A DNA stretch of 64,000 bases, from contig WRAI01000003.1 of the NCBI GenBank assembly GCA_009780275.1, positions 48,779-112,778 on the forward strand, given 5' to 3'. The notes under the pieces are model-generated. The model ran no database searches and was not told where the DNA came from. It saw only the letters and a list, made by a program, of their open reading frames with translations. This document shows, one piece after another, positions 25,600-34,131 of the stretch. Numbering within the stretch: the first letter of the stretch is position 1; each line of letters starts with the position of its first letter. The position numbers and the translations under genes are program-made. This DNA comes from Oscillospiraceae bacterium. GTDB taxonomy: Bacteria > Bacillota > Clostridia > Oscillospirales > UBA929.

Positions 25600-25917
25600 T
25601 TAGATATTTTCTTTGCATTTTTTGCATACACGGGTCTTCTTTCCCTCTTTATCAAATGCATACGCCGTACGCGTCGGCGCGTCACACTTCGGGCAAATAC
25701 GCATGACCTTATTGGCCCGAATAGGTGATTCCATTTTAATCAAACCACCGGCTTCACCTTGCTTGCGCGGTTTTGTGTGTCGCGTGGCGAGATTGATTTT
25801 TTCCACAATTACAGTGCCTTTGGACGGGATCGTAGACAACACTTTTCCTTTAGCACCTTTGTCTTTACCCGACAGAACAACGACTTGGTCGTCTTTACGA
25901 ATATTCAGACTATTCAT
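25600..25917 (-). CDS. rplX: 50S ribosomal protein L24
   Basis: A 105-residue assembly initiator with an N-terminal KOW domain ('IRKDDQVVVLSGKDKGAKGK') and a C-terminal Cys-rich segment 'CPKC...CKKC' that can form a zinc ribbon, as in many bacterial L24 proteins. One base separates it from rplN. Confidence 0.97.
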   Translation of the reverse strand: MNSLNIRKDDQVVVLSGKDKGAKGKVLSTIPSKGTVIVEKINLATRHTKPRKQGEAGGLIKMESPIRANKVMRICPKCDAPTRTAYAFDKEGKKTRVCKKCKENI

Positions 25918-25918
25918 G

Positions 25919-26287
25919 TTAAATAACCTCCGGCGCGAGCGACAAAATTTTCATGTAATCCTTATCGCGCAGTTCCCGTGCCACTGGGCCAAAAATCCTT
26001 GTACCGCGAGGGTTTTGGTCTTCTTTGATAATAACTGCAGCGTTCTCGTCAAACCGGACATAACTGCCGTCAGCACGATGTACACCCTTGACGGTACGCA
26101 CAATCACAGCACGGACAACTTCGCCTTTCTTTACCACGCCACCCGGGCTGGCCTTACGCACACTGCACACAATCACATCACCTACACTGCCATAACGACG
26201 ACCTGAGCCGCCCAGCACGCGAATGCAATTCAATTCTTTCGCGCCGGTATTGTCGGCGACTTTTAAAGTAGATTCCTGTTGAACCAT
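25919..26287 (-). CDS. rplN: 50S ribosomal protein L14
   Basis: A 122-residue protein at the subunit interface: '[20 protein letters not shown]', '[20 protein letters not shown]' and '[20 protein letters not shown]' are diagnostic. Between rpsQ and rplX; a 59-base gap with a palindrome separates it from rpsQ. Confidence 0.98.
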   Translation of the reverse strand: MVQQESTLKVADNTGAKELNCIRVLGGSGRRYGSVGDVIVCSVRKASPGGVVKKGEVVRAVIVRTVKGVHRADGSYVRFDENAAVIIKEDQNPRGTRIFGPVARELRDKDYMKILSLAPEVI

Positions 26288-26312
26288 AATGGTTGCCTCC
26301 TAGCTAGTTTGC

Positions 26313-26333
26313 GGCAAGAGCAGAGCTCTTGCC
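26313..26333. repeat. Palindromic repeat between rpsQ and rplN
   Basis: GGCAAGAGC (26313-26321) pairs perfectly with GCTCTTGCC (26325-26333) around a three-base loop and is followed by CTACAAG. The nine-base stem ending in CCCTACA resembles other palindromes of the window. It lies in the 59-base gap inside the operon and has no T-tract, so it is not a terminator. Confidence 0.55.
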
Positions 26334-26346
26334 CTACAAGCTTTGC

Positions 26347-26604
26347 CTATTTCACTTTTTCAACAATTTGCACCAAGCGCCAGCGCTTATCTCTCGATAG
26401 AGGGCGCGTTTCCATGACCAACACCTTATCACCAATGTCGCATTGATTTTGCTCATCATGCGCTTTCAATTTATAAGTGCGCTTGATGTATTTTCCGTAT
26501 AGCGGGTGCTTCATACGGTCTTCAATAGCCACAACGATGGTTTTGTCCATCTTATTGCTGACCACAAGGCCAGTCATGGTCTTACGATAATTTCTTTCAC
26601 TCAT
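26347..26604 (-). CDS. rpsQ: 30S ribosomal protein S17
   Basis: An 85-residue OB-fold primary rRNA-binding protein: '[20 protein letters not shown]', '[20 protein letters not shown]' and '[20 protein letters not shown]' are diagnostic. Its start overlaps the rpmC stop by four bases. Confidence 0.97.
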   Translation of the reverse strand: MSERNYRKTMTGLVVSNKMDKTIVVAIEDRMKHPLYGKYIKRTYKLKAHDEQNQCDIGDKVLVMETRPLSRDKRWRLVQIVEKVK

Positions 26605-26804
26605 GACTTCGCCTCCTGCAACTGCAACTCGCGTATGATGGTTTTGACGCGCGCAATGTCGCGCTTGACGTCAGCGATACGGATAGGATTATCCAATTGA
26701 TTTACCGCATGCTGCATTCGAAGATTGAACAGATCTTTCTTCAAATCTTTCAAGGCAACATCAAGCTCTGCAGCTGACATATCTCTAATTTGTGCCGTTT
26801 TCAT
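26601..26804 (-). CDS. rpmC: 50S ribosomal protein L29
   Basis: A 67-residue helical protein at the exit tunnel, part of the docking site for trigger factor and SRP. '[20 protein letters not shown]', '[20 protein letters not shown]' and '[14 protein letters not shown]' are canonical. Four-base overlaps with both rplP and rpsQ. Confidence 0.97.
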   Translation of the reverse strand: MKTAQIRDMSAAELDVALKDLKKDLFNLRMQHAVNQLDNPIRIADVKRDIARVKTIIRELQLQEAKS

Positions 26805-27226
26805 GCCTGTTCACCGCCTTCTTCTTTGACGACAAATTTGCACTTCACCGGCAGTTTGTGCATCGCCAGACGCATTGCTTCACGCGCCATCTCCTCTGTT
26901 ACACCTGCCATCTCAAACATAACACGTCCGGGTTTGACGACAGCGACCCAGTATTCTGGCGAGCCTTTACCTGAACCCATGCGGGTCTCGGCCGGCTTTT
27001 TCGTGACCGGTTTATGCGGGAAAATCTTAATCCAAACTTTACCTGTCCGTTTGACATAACGCGTCATGGCAATACGAGCCGCCTCAATTTGGTTGCTGGT
27101 AATCCAGCCCGGCTCAGTGGTCATCAGACCAAATTCACCATAAGTGACTTTATTTCCGCGTTGAGCAACGCCTTTCATGCGTCCGCGTTGCTGGCGACGG
27201 TATTTAACTCTTTTGGGCATCAACAT
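26801..27226 (-). CDS. rplP: 50S ribosomal protein L16
   Basis: A 141-residue protein of the A-site region. The start '[20 protein letters not shown]' is standard for L16, with AAGGAG eight bases upstream; '[20 protein letters not shown]', '[20 protein letters not shown]' and '[20 protein letters not shown]' are diagnostic. Four-base overlap with rpmC and three bases after rpsC. Confidence 0.98.
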   Translation of the reverse strand: MLMPKRVKYRRQQRGRMKGVAQRGNKVTYGEFGLMTTEPGWITSNQIEAARIAMTRYVKRTGKVWIKIFPHKPVTKKPAETRMGSGKGSPEYWVAVVKPGRVMFEMAGVTEEMAREAMRLAMHKLPVKCKFVVKEEGGEQA

Positions 27227-27229
27227 AGT

Positions 27230-28234
27230 CTATTCTCCTTCCTTAGGAGTGCCTTCTTTATTAGGCGCAGGTGTTGCAGGGCGAGGGGCTGCATTCGCAG
27301 GGCGCGGAGGACGATTGTCTCCGGCCGGACGTCCGCCGCCTTGCGGACGGTTGCCAAAACCTTGACCGCCACTTGCGGGGCGATTACCAAAGCCTTGACC
27401 TTGTGGACGATTGCCGAAACCCTGACCACCTGGACGACCATCACGATTACCGCCGAAGCCGCCGCGACCACCGTCACGTCCACCAAAGCCTTGACCATCG
27501 CGGCGCGGGGGCCTGCCGCCGTCTCTTCTGTCACGTCGGTCATCACGGTCACGGCGTTCACGAGGTTTAGGTGCCTCAATCACGCGAGGGCCCATACGAT
27601 TGCCGACTGTCAGCACTTCACCTTTGTAAATCCAAACTTTCACGCCAATACGACCATACGTCGTTTTGGCTTCTGCGAAACCGTAATCAATATCGGCACG
27701 GAGCGTTTGCAGAGGAATTGTACCTTCGTGGTAATGTTCGGTACGCGCGATTTCAGCACCGCCCAAACGACCGCTGCACTGTGTCTTAATGCCTTTGGCG
27801 CCGAGTCTCATCGTTCTGCCCATAGCTTGCTTCATTGCACGGCGGAATGAAGTGCGCTTTTCAAGCTGCGCCGCAATGCTTTCAGCAACAAGCTGCGCAT
27901 TCATATCAGGCTGCTTAACTTCAATTACTTTCAAATCAACCGGCTTACCGATTTTCTTTTCCAGCACGGCACGCAGTTTATCAATATCCTGCCCGCCACG
28001 ACCAACAACAACACCGACACGTGCGCAATGTACAAAGATGCGAACCTTGGCACTTTCACGTTCAATTTCAATGCGCGGAATGCCCGCAGCATAGAGTGTA
28101 TCCTTTAAATATTCACGAATTTTGTAATCTTCCAGCAACAGTGCGCCAACATTTTTATTGGGTGCGTACCAACGCGAATCCCAACCTTTAATGACGCCGA
28201 CACGCATACCGTGCGGATTAACCTTCTGACCCAT
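27230..28234 (-). CDS. rpsC: 30S ribosomal protein S3 with long RGG-rich C-terminal extension
   Basis: S3 sits at the mRNA entry channel and contributes to helicase activity. Residues 1-221 are an ordinary S3: '[20 protein letters not shown]', the KH domain with '[20 protein letters not shown]', and the C-terminal domain '[20 protein letters not shown]'. Residues 222-334 are an added low-complexity tail: an R/D block ('[16 protein letters not shown]'), then G/R/F-rich sequence with QGFGNRP at 271-277, 280-286 and 291-297, then a P/A-rich end. Normal S3 is ~210-240 residues. The tail would lie on the solvent side near the entry channel and resembles RGG RNA-binding regions. The ATG at 28234 is the family start. 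Confidence 0.97.
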   Translation of the reverse strand: MGQKVNPHGMRVGVIKGWDSRWYAPNKNVGALLLEDYKIREYLKDTLYAAGIPRIEIERESAKVRIFVHCARVGVVVGRGGQDIDKLRAVLEKKIGKPVDLKVIEVKQPDMNAQLVAESIAAQLEKRTSFRRAMKQAMGRTMRLGAKGIKTQCSGRLGGAEIARTEHYHEGTIPLQTLRADIDYGFAEAKTTYGRIGVKVWIYKGEVLTVGNRMGPRVIEAPKPRERRDRDDRRDRRDGGRPPRRDGQGFGGRDGGRGGFGGNRDGRPGGQGFGNRPQGQGFGNRPASGGQGFGNRPQGGGRPAGDNRPPRPANAAPRPATPAPNKEGTPKEGE

Positions 28235-28248
28235 GTGTGTCTGCCCCC

Positions 28249-28599
28249 TTACGCTTTCTCGCTGACCGCCACAGTGATGTGGCAAGTGCGTTTGTTAATC
28301 CGGAACGCACGCCCCCTTGCGCGCGGCATGATACGTTTGAGTATCGGTCCGGGATTGGCGTAAACCTGCGAAACATACAGGTTGTCGGCATCCATGTTGT
28401 GGTTATTCTCAGCATTTGCAACCGCGCTGTTGAGCAATTTCAAAAGCGGTTCGCTGCCTGCTTTGGGTGTGTGCTTTAAGATTGCAGCGGCTTTTTTTGT
28501 ATCCTTGCCGCGAATAATGTCGCAGATAATGGACACTTTGCGCGGCGAAATGCGAATGTGCTTCGCGTGCGCCTTAGCTTGTTGGATATTATTTTCCAT
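28249..28599 (-). CDS. rplV: 50S ribosomal protein L22
   Basis: A 116-residue protein whose loop lines the exit tunnel. '[20 protein letters not shown]', '[20 protein letters not shown]', '[20 protein letters not shown]' and '[20 protein letters not shown]' are canonical. Between rpsS and rpsC. Confidence 0.98.
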   Translation of the reverse strand: MENNIQQAKAHAKHIRISPRKVSIICDIIRGKDTKKAAAILKHTPKAGSEPLLKLLNSAVANAENNHNMDADNLYVSQVYANPGPILKRIMPRARGRAFRINKRTCHITVAVSEKA

Positions 28600-28608
28600 C
28601 TTTATCCC

Positions 28609-28884
28609 CTACCTACCTGATGTCTTTGACCCTGCATGACCACGGAATGTACGTGTCGGCGCAAATTCGCCTAACTTATGTCCGACCATGTCCTCGGTCA
28701 CATATACCGGCACATGCTTTCGTCCGTCATGTACAGCAAAGGTATGTCCCACAAACTGCGGAAAAATCGTGCTGCCGCGCGCCCAAGTCTTAACGACTTT
28801 CTTCTCGTTGGCAGCATTCAGCGCATCCACCTTCTTCAAAAGGTGCGGGGCGGCAAATGGACCCTTTTTAATACTTCTGCTCAT
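28609..28884 (-). CDS. rpsS: 30S ribosomal protein S19
   Basis: A 91-residue head protein that pairs with S13. '[20 protein letters not shown]', '[20 protein letters not shown]' and '[20 protein letters not shown]' are diagnostic. Confidence 0.98.
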   Translation of the reverse strand: MSRSIKKGPFAAPHLLKKVDALNAANEKKVVKTWARGSTIFPQFVGHTFAVHDGRKHVPVYVTEDMVGHKLGEFAPTRTFRGHAGSKTSGR

Positions 28885-28896
28885 CTTCCCACTCCT

Positions 28897-29730
28897 TTAC
28901 TTGGCGTTACGACGCTTAACAATGAATTTGTCTGTTCGGTTCTTCTTCTTGCGTGTTTTGTACCCAAGTGTCGGTTTACCCCAAGGTGTAACCGGGCCGG
29001 GGCGACCGATGGGACTCTTTCCCTCACCACCGCCGTGCGGGTGGTCACATGGGTTCATGACCGAACCGCGTACTGTCGGACGAATGCCCATATGACGTTT
29101 GCGACCGGCTTTACCAATGTTGATGTTTTCATGCTCAATATTGCCGACTTGTCCAATAGAGGCTTTGCAGTTCATCGGCACATAACGCACTTCACCGGAC
29201 GGCAAGCGTACTTGCGCCATCGTGCCTTCTTTTGCCATCAACTGCGCAGCATTTCCGGCACTGCGAACCATCTGTCCGCCTTTTCCGGGATACATCTCAA
29301 CATTGTGAATAAACGTACCCAATGGAATGTTCGCCAACGGCAGGCAATTGCCCGGCTTAATGTCAGCACCCGTTCCCGAGTACACAATATCATCTTTTTT
29401 CAACCCGATAGGTGCCAAGATGTAGGCACGTTCGCCGTCGGCATATTCAAGCAGTGCAATATTTGCACTGCGATTGGGGTCGTATTCCAGCGCAATGACC
29501 GTTCCACCGACATCAAGCTTGTTGCGCTTGAAATCAATTTTACGATATTTTCGCTTTTCACCGCCGCCGCGATGGCGGACGGTAATGCGTCCGTAGCTGT
29601 TGCGACCGCCGCTTTTTTTCAGCGTTTCGGTCAGTTTCTTCTCAGGGCGCTTTTTGTCCAACCCCTCAAAACTATTGACCGTCATATGACGCCGTGACGG
29701 CGTTGTTGGCTTAAATGATTTGACCGGCAT
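28897..29730 (-). CDS. rplB: 50S ribosomal protein L2
   Basis: A 277-residue protein required for subunit association and peptidyl transfer. '[20 protein letters not shown]', '[20 protein letters not shown]' and the near-invariant loop '[20 protein letters not shown]' are canonical. Between rplW and rpsS. Confidence 0.98.
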   Translation of the reverse strand: MPVKSFKPTTPSRRHMTVNSFEGLDKKRPEKKLTETLKKSGGRNSYGRITVRHRGGGEKRKYRKIDFKRNKLDVGGTVIALEYDPNRSANIALLEYADGERAYILAPIGLKKDDIVYSGTGADIKPGNCLPLANIPLGTFIHNVEMYPGKGGQMVRSAGNAAQLMAKEGTMAQVRLPSGEVRYVPMNCKASIGQVGNIEHENINIGKAGRKRHMGIRPTVRGSVMNPCDHPHGGGEGKSPIGRPGPVTPWGKPTLGYKTRKKKNRTDKFIVKRRNAK

Positions 29731-29732
29731 GA

Positions 29733-30026
29733 CTATACCATCCCTTCAAAGAACTCAATACCTTTAGATGCGGGCGTCAAGCGCACAATGGCTTTTTTGA
29801 ATGCCGAACGACGTCCCACATGCACGCCCATACGCTTTTCCTTGCCCATCATATTTAAAGTATTGACGCTTAGGACTTTGACGCTGAAAATCTCTTCGAC
29901 TGCGCGTTTGATTTCAATTTTATTGGCATCGCGTGCCACTTGGAAAACATATTTCTTATCTTCCGCACCGCTCATTGACTTTTCAGTGATAATCGGCTTG
30001 ATGATAATATCGTAGCTGCTTTTCAT
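29733..30026 (-). CDS. rplW: 50S ribosomal protein L23
   Basis: A 97-residue protein at the exit tunnel rim and docking site for trigger factor and SRP. '[20 protein letters not shown]', '[20 protein letters not shown]' and '[20 protein letters not shown]' are diagnostic. Its start shares one base with the rplD stop. Confidence 0.97.
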   Translation of the reverse strand: MKSSYDIIIKPIITEKSMSGAEDKKYVFQVARDANKIEIKRAVEEIFSVKVLSVNTLNMMGKEKRMGVHVGRRSAFKKAIVRLTPASKGIEFFEGMV

Positions 30027-30649
30027 TACACAAGACCCTCCTCAATGTTTTTCAGGGCTTGCTCATCAAGAACCAACGTTGTGCCGTTCATCACGTCGTA
30101 GACGTTCAACACATTGCTGAATGTCGTGTTGACACCCTCAATGTTACGCGCGCTCTTGTAGACATTGACACGCGGCTCCGACGTCACAAGCAATGCTTTG
30201 CCCGATACATTAATCGCACTCAACAGATTGACGATGGATTTCGTTTTGATTTCCGCCAAATCAAGGTCGCGAATGACAATAATTTGCTCGTTTGCCGCAC
30301 GGAGTGACAGCGCACTGCGCAATGCAACACGGCGCAGTTTTTTATTAACTGCCGTAGCATAGGAACGAGGCTTAGGGGCAAACGCGTTGCCGCCACCTGT
30401 CCATTGCGGATTGCGGGTCGATCCGTGGCGAGCGCGGCCTGTGCCTTTTTGCGCCCATGGCTTGCGCCCGCCGCCGCGCACTTCTGCGCGGGTCAAGTTG
30501 CTCTGCGTACCTTGACGCTTGTTATTTAGATGTGCCGTAATAACAGTGTGCAACGCGGCTTTATTGGGTGTCGCGCCGAATACGGTTTCGGAGAGCTCAA
30601 CGTCCCCAACGGCTTTGCCGCTCATGTCATAAATCTTTGCTTTTGGCAT
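30026..30649 (-). CDS. rplD: 50S ribosomal protein L4
   Basis: A 207-residue protein that extends into the exit tunnel; in E. coli it is also the regulator of the S10 operon, and here it is the natural candidate effector for the leader at 31704-31942. '[20 protein letters not shown]', '[20 protein letters not shown]' and '[20 protein letters not shown]' are canonical. Confidence 0.97.
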   Translation of the reverse strand: MPKAKIYDMSGKAVGDVELSETVFGATPNKAALHTVITAHLNNKRQGTQSNLTRAEVRGGGRKPWAQKGTGRARHGSTRNPQWTGGGNAFAPKPRSYATAVNKKLRRVALRSALSLRAANEQIIVIRDLDLAEIKTKSIVNLLSAINVSGKALLVTSEPRVNVYKSARNIEGVNTTFSNVLNVYDVMNGTTLVLDEQALKNIEEGLV

Positions 30650-30666
30650 GGATATGAGCCTCCTCT

Positions 30667-31317
30667 CTACTTCTTGTTGTTCATCACAGTATTGCGCAGG
30701 GTAATCAATGCACCGCGCGGGCCGGGAATCGCGCCGCGAACGGCAATCAAATTCAAGTCGGAATCAATTTTAACGATTTCCAAGTTCAGTGTCGTCACCT
30801 GTTCGCTACCCATGTGTCCGGGCATTTTCTTGCCGGGGAATACGCGACTCGGGTCAGAATTAGCACCCATTGATCCTTGGTGACGGTGAACCGGGCCGCC
30901 GCCATGCGACATCCTGCCGCGCGAGAAGTTGTGGCGTTTAATTGTACCTGCAAAGCCTTTACCTTTACTAATGCCAGTCGCGTCGATACGGTCACCCTCG
31001 GCGAAGACATCGACTTTGACTTCATCGCCCGGATTCATGTTCTCGGCGTTTGTCAGCTTGAATTCGCGTAGGTGTTTGAGTGTTGCCACCCCGGCTTTTT
31101 TTAGATGGCCGAGTTCGCCTTTACTGAGCGTCTTTTTGGTTTCCTTAAAGCCAAGCTGTACTGCGCTGTATCCGTCACGCTCGACTGTTTTAACTTGCAC
31201 GACACTGCATGGTCCGGCCTCAATCACCGTTACGCCAATGGCTTTTCCTTGCTCATCGAAAACCTGTGTCATGCCAACTTTTCGTCCGATAATAGCTTTT
31301 TCGATAGGTTTTTGCAT
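30667..31317 (-). CDS. rplC: 50S ribosomal protein L3
   Basis: A 216-residue protein near the peptidyl transferase centre. 'KAIIGRKVGMTQVFDEQGKA', 'GKGFAGTIKRHNFSRGRMSH' and 'PGKKMPGHMGSEQVTTLNLE' are diagnostic. 77 bases separate it from rpsJ. Confidence 0.98.
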   Translation of the reverse strand: MQKPIEKAIIGRKVGMTQVFDEQGKAIGVTVIEAGPCSVVQVKTVERDGYSAVQLGFKETKKTLSKGELGHLKKAGVATLKHLREFKLTNAENMNPGDEVKVDVFAEGDRIDATGISKGKGFAGTIKRHNFSRGRMSHGGGPVHRHQGSMGANSDPSRVFPGKKMPGHMGSEQVTTLNLEIVKIDSDLNLIAVRGAIPGPRGALITLRNTVMNNKK

Positions 31318-31394
31318 GATTGGTATATCCTCCTAACATTGGTTGGCTAATGTCCAACTTGTTCACTTGCCACATCTCATATTATGGCACTTTT

Positions 31395-31703
31395 TTACAG
31401 TTTCATCTCAATTTCAATACCTGCAGGCAAATCCAGCGAGCGCAAGGCTTCAGTTGTTTTTGCTGTGGGGCGATGAATATCAATAATGCGCTTATGTGTG
31501 CGCCGCTCAAATTGCTCACGGCTGTCTTTGTTGACGTGTACAGAGCGCAAAATGGTAATAATCTCTTTCTTGGTCGGCAACGGAATCGGCCCTTTTACTG
31601 TTGCTCCCGTACGCTTGACTGTTTCAACGATACGTTCTGCCGATTGATCAATCAACTGATGGTCGTATGCTTTAAGCCGAATGCGAATGATATTTGCGTC
31701 CAT
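31395..31703 (-). CDS. rpsJ: 30S ribosomal protein S10
   Basis: A 102-residue head protein (also NusE in antitermination complexes). '[20 protein letters not shown]' and '[20 protein letters not shown]', '[16 protein letters not shown]' are canonical. The ATG at 31703 follows AAGGAGG; an apparent longer frame upstream is leader sequence. It is the first gene of the superoperon; tuf, fusA, rpsG and rpsL are not upstream, so the streptomycin operon is located elsewhere. Confidence 0.98.
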   Translation of the reverse strand: MDANIIRIRLKAYDHQLIDQSAERIVETVKRTGATVKGPIPLPTKKEIITILRSVHVNKDSREQFERRTHKRIIDIHRPTAKTTEALRSLDLPAGIEIEMKL

Positions 31704-31761
31704 AAATATTTCCTCCTTGTCTTTAACTGCCCACTCTCCCGTGCGTGTCACATACCCGCAC

Positions 31762-31812
31762 AAAAAATACCGACAGCGTTCTGCCGGCCAGTCACTGGTC
31801 AAAATACGGCAG
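31762..31812 (-). promoter_or_regulatory. Putative attenuator in the rpsJ leader
   Basis: On the minus strand the leader (about 31942 to 31704) contains a terminator-like hairpin: CCGGCAG (31787-31781), loop AACG, CTGTCGG (31776-31770), then TATTTTTTG (31769-31761). Upstream, CTGCCG (31812-31807) can pair with CGGCAG of the terminator 5' arm, enclosing CCAGTGACTGG (31798-31788), giving a mutually exclusive antiterminator. Two more small hairpins occur upstream (ATTAC/GTAAT and CTTTG/CAAAG). The arrangement suggests transcription attenuation of the ribosomal superoperon, perhaps by L4 or another r-protein; the effector is inference. Confidence 0.55.
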
Positions 31813-31948
31813 TCATTACGCCTGTAATCATGTACAGACTTTGCTCCCTCAAAGCTACCCGCCCGCTTGACAAAAGCAAACGGCAATCTCCAAGTTCACA
31901 GCTCCCGCCCCCCTTTCATCACAAGCTTGAAAGTTAAGCGACTAGGGA

Positions 31949-31977
31949 AGTATACTACACCCTACCCGCTTTGTCAA
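31949..31977 (-). promoter_or_regulatory. Strong SigA-type promoter of the ribosomal superoperon
   Basis: On the minus strand TTGACA (31977-31972), 17-base spacer, TATACT (31954-31949). This is the best promoter in the window and lies about 240 bases before rpsJ, leaving a structured leader. Confidence 0.85.
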
Positions 31978-32131
31978 GCACTTTTTCAATATTTTTTGAA
32001 AATTTTTTTCTAGTGGTTGCAAACGTCATGTTTTTCAACATCGTACGGATAATCATATGATCCGTGTTTATATGCATAAAACGAAGTTTCTGCGTTACAC
32101 ATAACATCCCCTGCACATTCGTTTCACAACG

Positions 32132-32494
32132 CTATGAAATCCATTGCGCCGCCGCGATTGTCAAGCCACCCAAACCGCACCACAACACGGTATACAGTAG
32201 ACAAATCTGCCCCAATACATTATATTTACGGCACGAGTAATCCCATACATTCAATTTCAGCCAAAGGTTGACTACGCACCCCACGGCAAATTCTACCGCT
32301 GTGATGCCGATACCAGCGGCGATAGCTGCCATCCAGAGCGTCAAACCCTGCTGGCTCAGCCAAATCAAAAGCAAAAAACAAACCCCGCCCGCGATAAACA
32401 TGCTGACATGACTGCGTCGACGCCACAACAATTCAAGCAAAACATACCCCGTGCCGCCAACAGCAAACCACAGTGATATCATTGCCATGCTCAT
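32132..32494 (-). CDS. Putative ABC-transporter type IV membrane protein (CmpB family)
   Basis: A 120-residue integral membrane protein of the PF06541 family ('putative ABC-transporter type IV', CmpB). About four hydrophobic helices are seen; conserved family positions include 'GGTGYVLLELLWRRRSHVSM', 'FIAGGVCFLLLIWL', 'VEFAVGCVVNLWLKLNVWDY' and 'YNVLGQICLLYTVLWCGLG'. The biochemical role is not established; no ABC ATPase is adjacent. The start shares one base with the stop of the small upstream gene (TAATG), so the two are coupled. Confidence 0.82.
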   Translation of the reverse strand: MSMAMISLWFAVGGTGYVLLELLWRRRSHVSMFIAGGVCFLLLIWLSQQGLTLWMAAIAAGIGITAVEFAVGCVVNLWLKLNVWDYSCRKYNVLGQICLLYTVLWCGLGGLTIAAAQWIS

Positions 32495-32688
32495 TAAAAG
32501 AACCCCGTGTCAGCATTGCTGAGTTTTTCCAGTACGGCGTCTACATCTTGCCGCGAGGGGCAATGGTTCTCGACATAGCGTGCCAGTGCTGCTTTTCGTT
32601 CATCCGACAGTGTCGAAAATGTTTGCAGTGCTTGCGGCCTCTGCATCAACCCCAAGTGCAAACCCAGCGGTAAGTCAATGTGTTCCAT
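32494..32688 (-). CDS. Small conserved-looking protein, function unknown
   Basis: A 64-residue protein starting at the ATG after AGGAGGAGC. It has an apolar segment 'LPLGLHLGLMQRPQALQTF' then a predicted helical pair 'FSTLSDERKAALARYVENH' and 'SRQDVDAVLEKL'. The pattern resembles small clostridial proteins of unknown role that have a 'FSxLSxExKxxL...' helix. It is coupled to the CmpB-type gene. No function can be given. Confidence 0.6.
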   Translation of the reverse strand: MEHIDLPLGLHLGLMQRPQALQTFSTLSDERKAALARYVENHCPSRQDVDAVLEKLSNADTGFF

Positions 32689-32815
32689 GCCTGCTCCTCC
32701 TGTGAATATTCTCACAAGAGGTATCTTTTCCCATTGCCGCCAAATTTATGCCACTAGCCAAACGACAAAGTTTACGGTATAATTAACACGATTATGCGTA
32801 AGGAGCGGCATCCTC

Positions 32816-33292
32816 ATGACTATACATAAAATCGACAAACACGGTATCGTTATATTTATCACGCAGCAAGAACTCAATGTACTGAGCATTTCGTGGACAC
32901 AGTTTAACAACAGGATTGCACAACAATGGGTGCGTGACGCTTTGCGCAACGCCGGCATCGCAGACGCAACACCTGTATCAATTGAAGCGTTCCAAAATAA
33001 TGGCGGCATCTTGCTCTTTGCTATATTGCCATCCCAGTCGTTACTGTTTCGATTCGACTGCTTTGAAACATTGCTTGAAGCTGTCGCCGCCATCGATCAA
33101 CCTGAGCAACCAAACGACTTGTATGCCCTGCGTGAGCATTATATTCTGGTACTGCACGGCGAACCGACACCGCAATGGTATGAGTTCGCCCGCCCGCAGC
33201 AACTTTCTATCGCTTACCTTAATGAACATGGCAAACAACTTTTGCACGGCGATGCAGTTGGACAACTAGCGCATATTTTCAGCTGCGTGTAG
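32816..33292 (+). CDS. MecA-like adaptor protein (tentative)
   Basis: A 158-residue protein that follows the MecA pattern: N-terminal 'IHKIDKHGIVIFITQQELNV', a central acidic/variable part, then 'LLFRFDCFETLLEAVAAI', 'LYALREHYILVL' and the C-terminal 'LNEHGKQLLHGDAVGQLAHI'. MecA recruits substrates to the ClpC AAA+ protease in Firmicutes. The start codon at 32816 follows AAGGAG; a TATAAT at 32778-32783 with a weak -35 is upstream. The match is at the level of pattern only; clpC is not nearby. Confidence 0.55.
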   Translation: MTIHKIDKHGIVIFITQQELNVLSISWTQFNNRIAQQWVRDALRNAGIADATPVSIEAFQNNGGILLFAILPSQSLLFRFDCFETLLEAVAAIDQPEQPNDLYALREHYILVLHGEPTPQWYEFARPQQLSIAYLNEHGKQLLHGDAVGQLAHIFSCV

Positions 33293-33343
33293 GAGGGGGG
33301 CACACACCCGAATGTCTCGCAAATTGCCACACGAGTAAAAACA

Positions 33344-33366
33344 CAGGCGGGCAATCCCCGCCCCTG
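33344..33366. repeat. GGCGGG palindromic repeat before tadA
   Basis: GGCGGG (33346-33351) pairs with CCCGCC (33357-33362) around a five-base loop, followed by CCTGCACG. Read on the minus strand it begins GCAGGGGCGGGG, close to the GTAGGGGCGG start of other palindromes in the window. It lies just before the tadA ribosome site and could influence that mRNA. Confidence 0.45.
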
Positions 33367-33383
33367 CACGCGGAGGTATTATA

Positions 33384-33827
33384 GTGTATCATGAAGATTT
33401 CATGCGCCAAGCCTTGACATTAGCCAAACAGGCCGCCGCGCTTGGCGAAGTGCCTGTCGGATGCGTCGTTGTACACAACGGCACAGTTATCGGGCGCGGC
33501 TACAACACCCGTGAAACCAAGCAAAGCGCTATCGCCCACGCCGAAATCAACGCCATCATGCAGGCCTGCCAAACGCTTGGGACTTGGCGTTTGGACGACT
33601 GCACAATATATGTCACATTAGAGCCATGCCCCATGTGTGCCGGCGCGATTTTCAACGCCAAAATCCCGCGTTTAATCTACGGTGCCCGCGACCCAAAGGC
33701 CGGGGCGATTTCAGGACTTCTGCATCTGTTTGAGTATCCGTTGCCGCACAAATTGGCCGTCACGCCCGAAGTGTTAGGTGAAGAATGCTTAGCGGTGCTG
33801 CGGGATTTTTTTGAAAGCTTACGATAA
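33384..33827 (+). CDS. tadA: tRNA-specific adenosine deaminase
   Basis: Deaminates adenosine 34 of tRNA-Arg(ACG) to inosine. The 147-residue protein has the cytidine-deaminase-type zinc site: His52 and Glu54 in 'IAHAEINAI', and Cys82 and Cys85 in 'LEPCPMCAGAI'. 'FNAKIPRLIYGARDPKAGA' is characteristic of TadA. The GTG at 33384 follows GGAGG by seven bases and gives the usual N-terminus (YHEDFMRQAL). Downstream dnaX and the SRP RNA gene, common neighbours in Firmicutes, are not present. Confidence 0.95.
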   Translation: MYHEDFMRQALTLAKQAAALGEVPVGCVVVHNGTVIGRGYNTRETKQSAIAHAEINAIMQACQTLGTWRLDDCTIYVTLEPCPMCAGAIFNAKIPRLIYGARDPKAGAISGLLHLFEYPLPHKLAVTPEVLGEECLAVLRDFFESLR

Positions 33828-33839
33828 CCTGATAATTTC

Positions 33840-34046
33840 GTGCATGAAATGCTAGGCGTATACTCAACTCAAGTACTGCAATATTTCAAGCAATGCGACG
33901 ACGACAGCATGCCGTCCGGCATCAATGCGCTGTTGGGGCATTTCCATGACAATGCAGCCATTTCATGTTCCTTTGACCATGCAGAAACAACATTATGTGG
34001 CATCATCGAGGTTGAATGGCAATTCATGGATGTCGGCGACGAGTAA
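33840..34046 (+). CDS. Possible small protein downstream of tadA
   Basis: A 68-residue open frame starting at GTG (or ATG at 33849) 12 bases after tadA, with an acidic C-terminus 'VEWQFMDVGDE'. Composition looks protein-like (mixed hydrophobic and charged residues, several Cys/His), but there is no good ribosome site and I recognise no family. It could also be untranslated tail before the terminator at 34080. Confidence 0.3.
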   Translation: MHEMLGVYSTQVLQYFKQCDDDSMPSGINALLGHFHDNAAISCSFDHAETTLCGIIEVEWQFMDVGDE

Positions 34047-34079
34047 TGTTATCTCTCTTGCGTAGTGAATAGATAAGGC

Positions 34080-34116
34080 AATGACCCTCATCCGTGCTTT
34101 GCGGATGGGGGTCATT
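34080..34116. terminator. Strong hairpin between tadA region and wecC-like gene
   Basis: AATGACCCTCATCCG (34080-34094) pairs with CGGATGGGGGTCATT (34102-34116), with one G-T pair, around a seven-base loop. It separates convergent genes and probably terminates both, although T-tracts are weak. Confidence 0.7.
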
Positions 34117-34131
34117 GCTTTGTCGCATTAT

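Noticed and set aside
27014..27850. Long plus-strand open frame (278 aa) opposite rpsC
   Set aside because: Antisense to a certain ribosomal gene; low-complexity Thr/Ala content mirrors the G/R-rich tail of S3 and there is no ribosome site.
28678..29697. Plus-strand open frame of 339 aa opposite rplB and rpsS
   Set aside because: Shadow of conserved ribosomal genes; no family resemblance or start signal.
33828..34079. SRP RNA (ffs) gene downstream of tadA, as in many Firmicutes
   Set aside because: No matching structure or conserved GNAR-loop sequence seen; the gap holds only a weak small frame.
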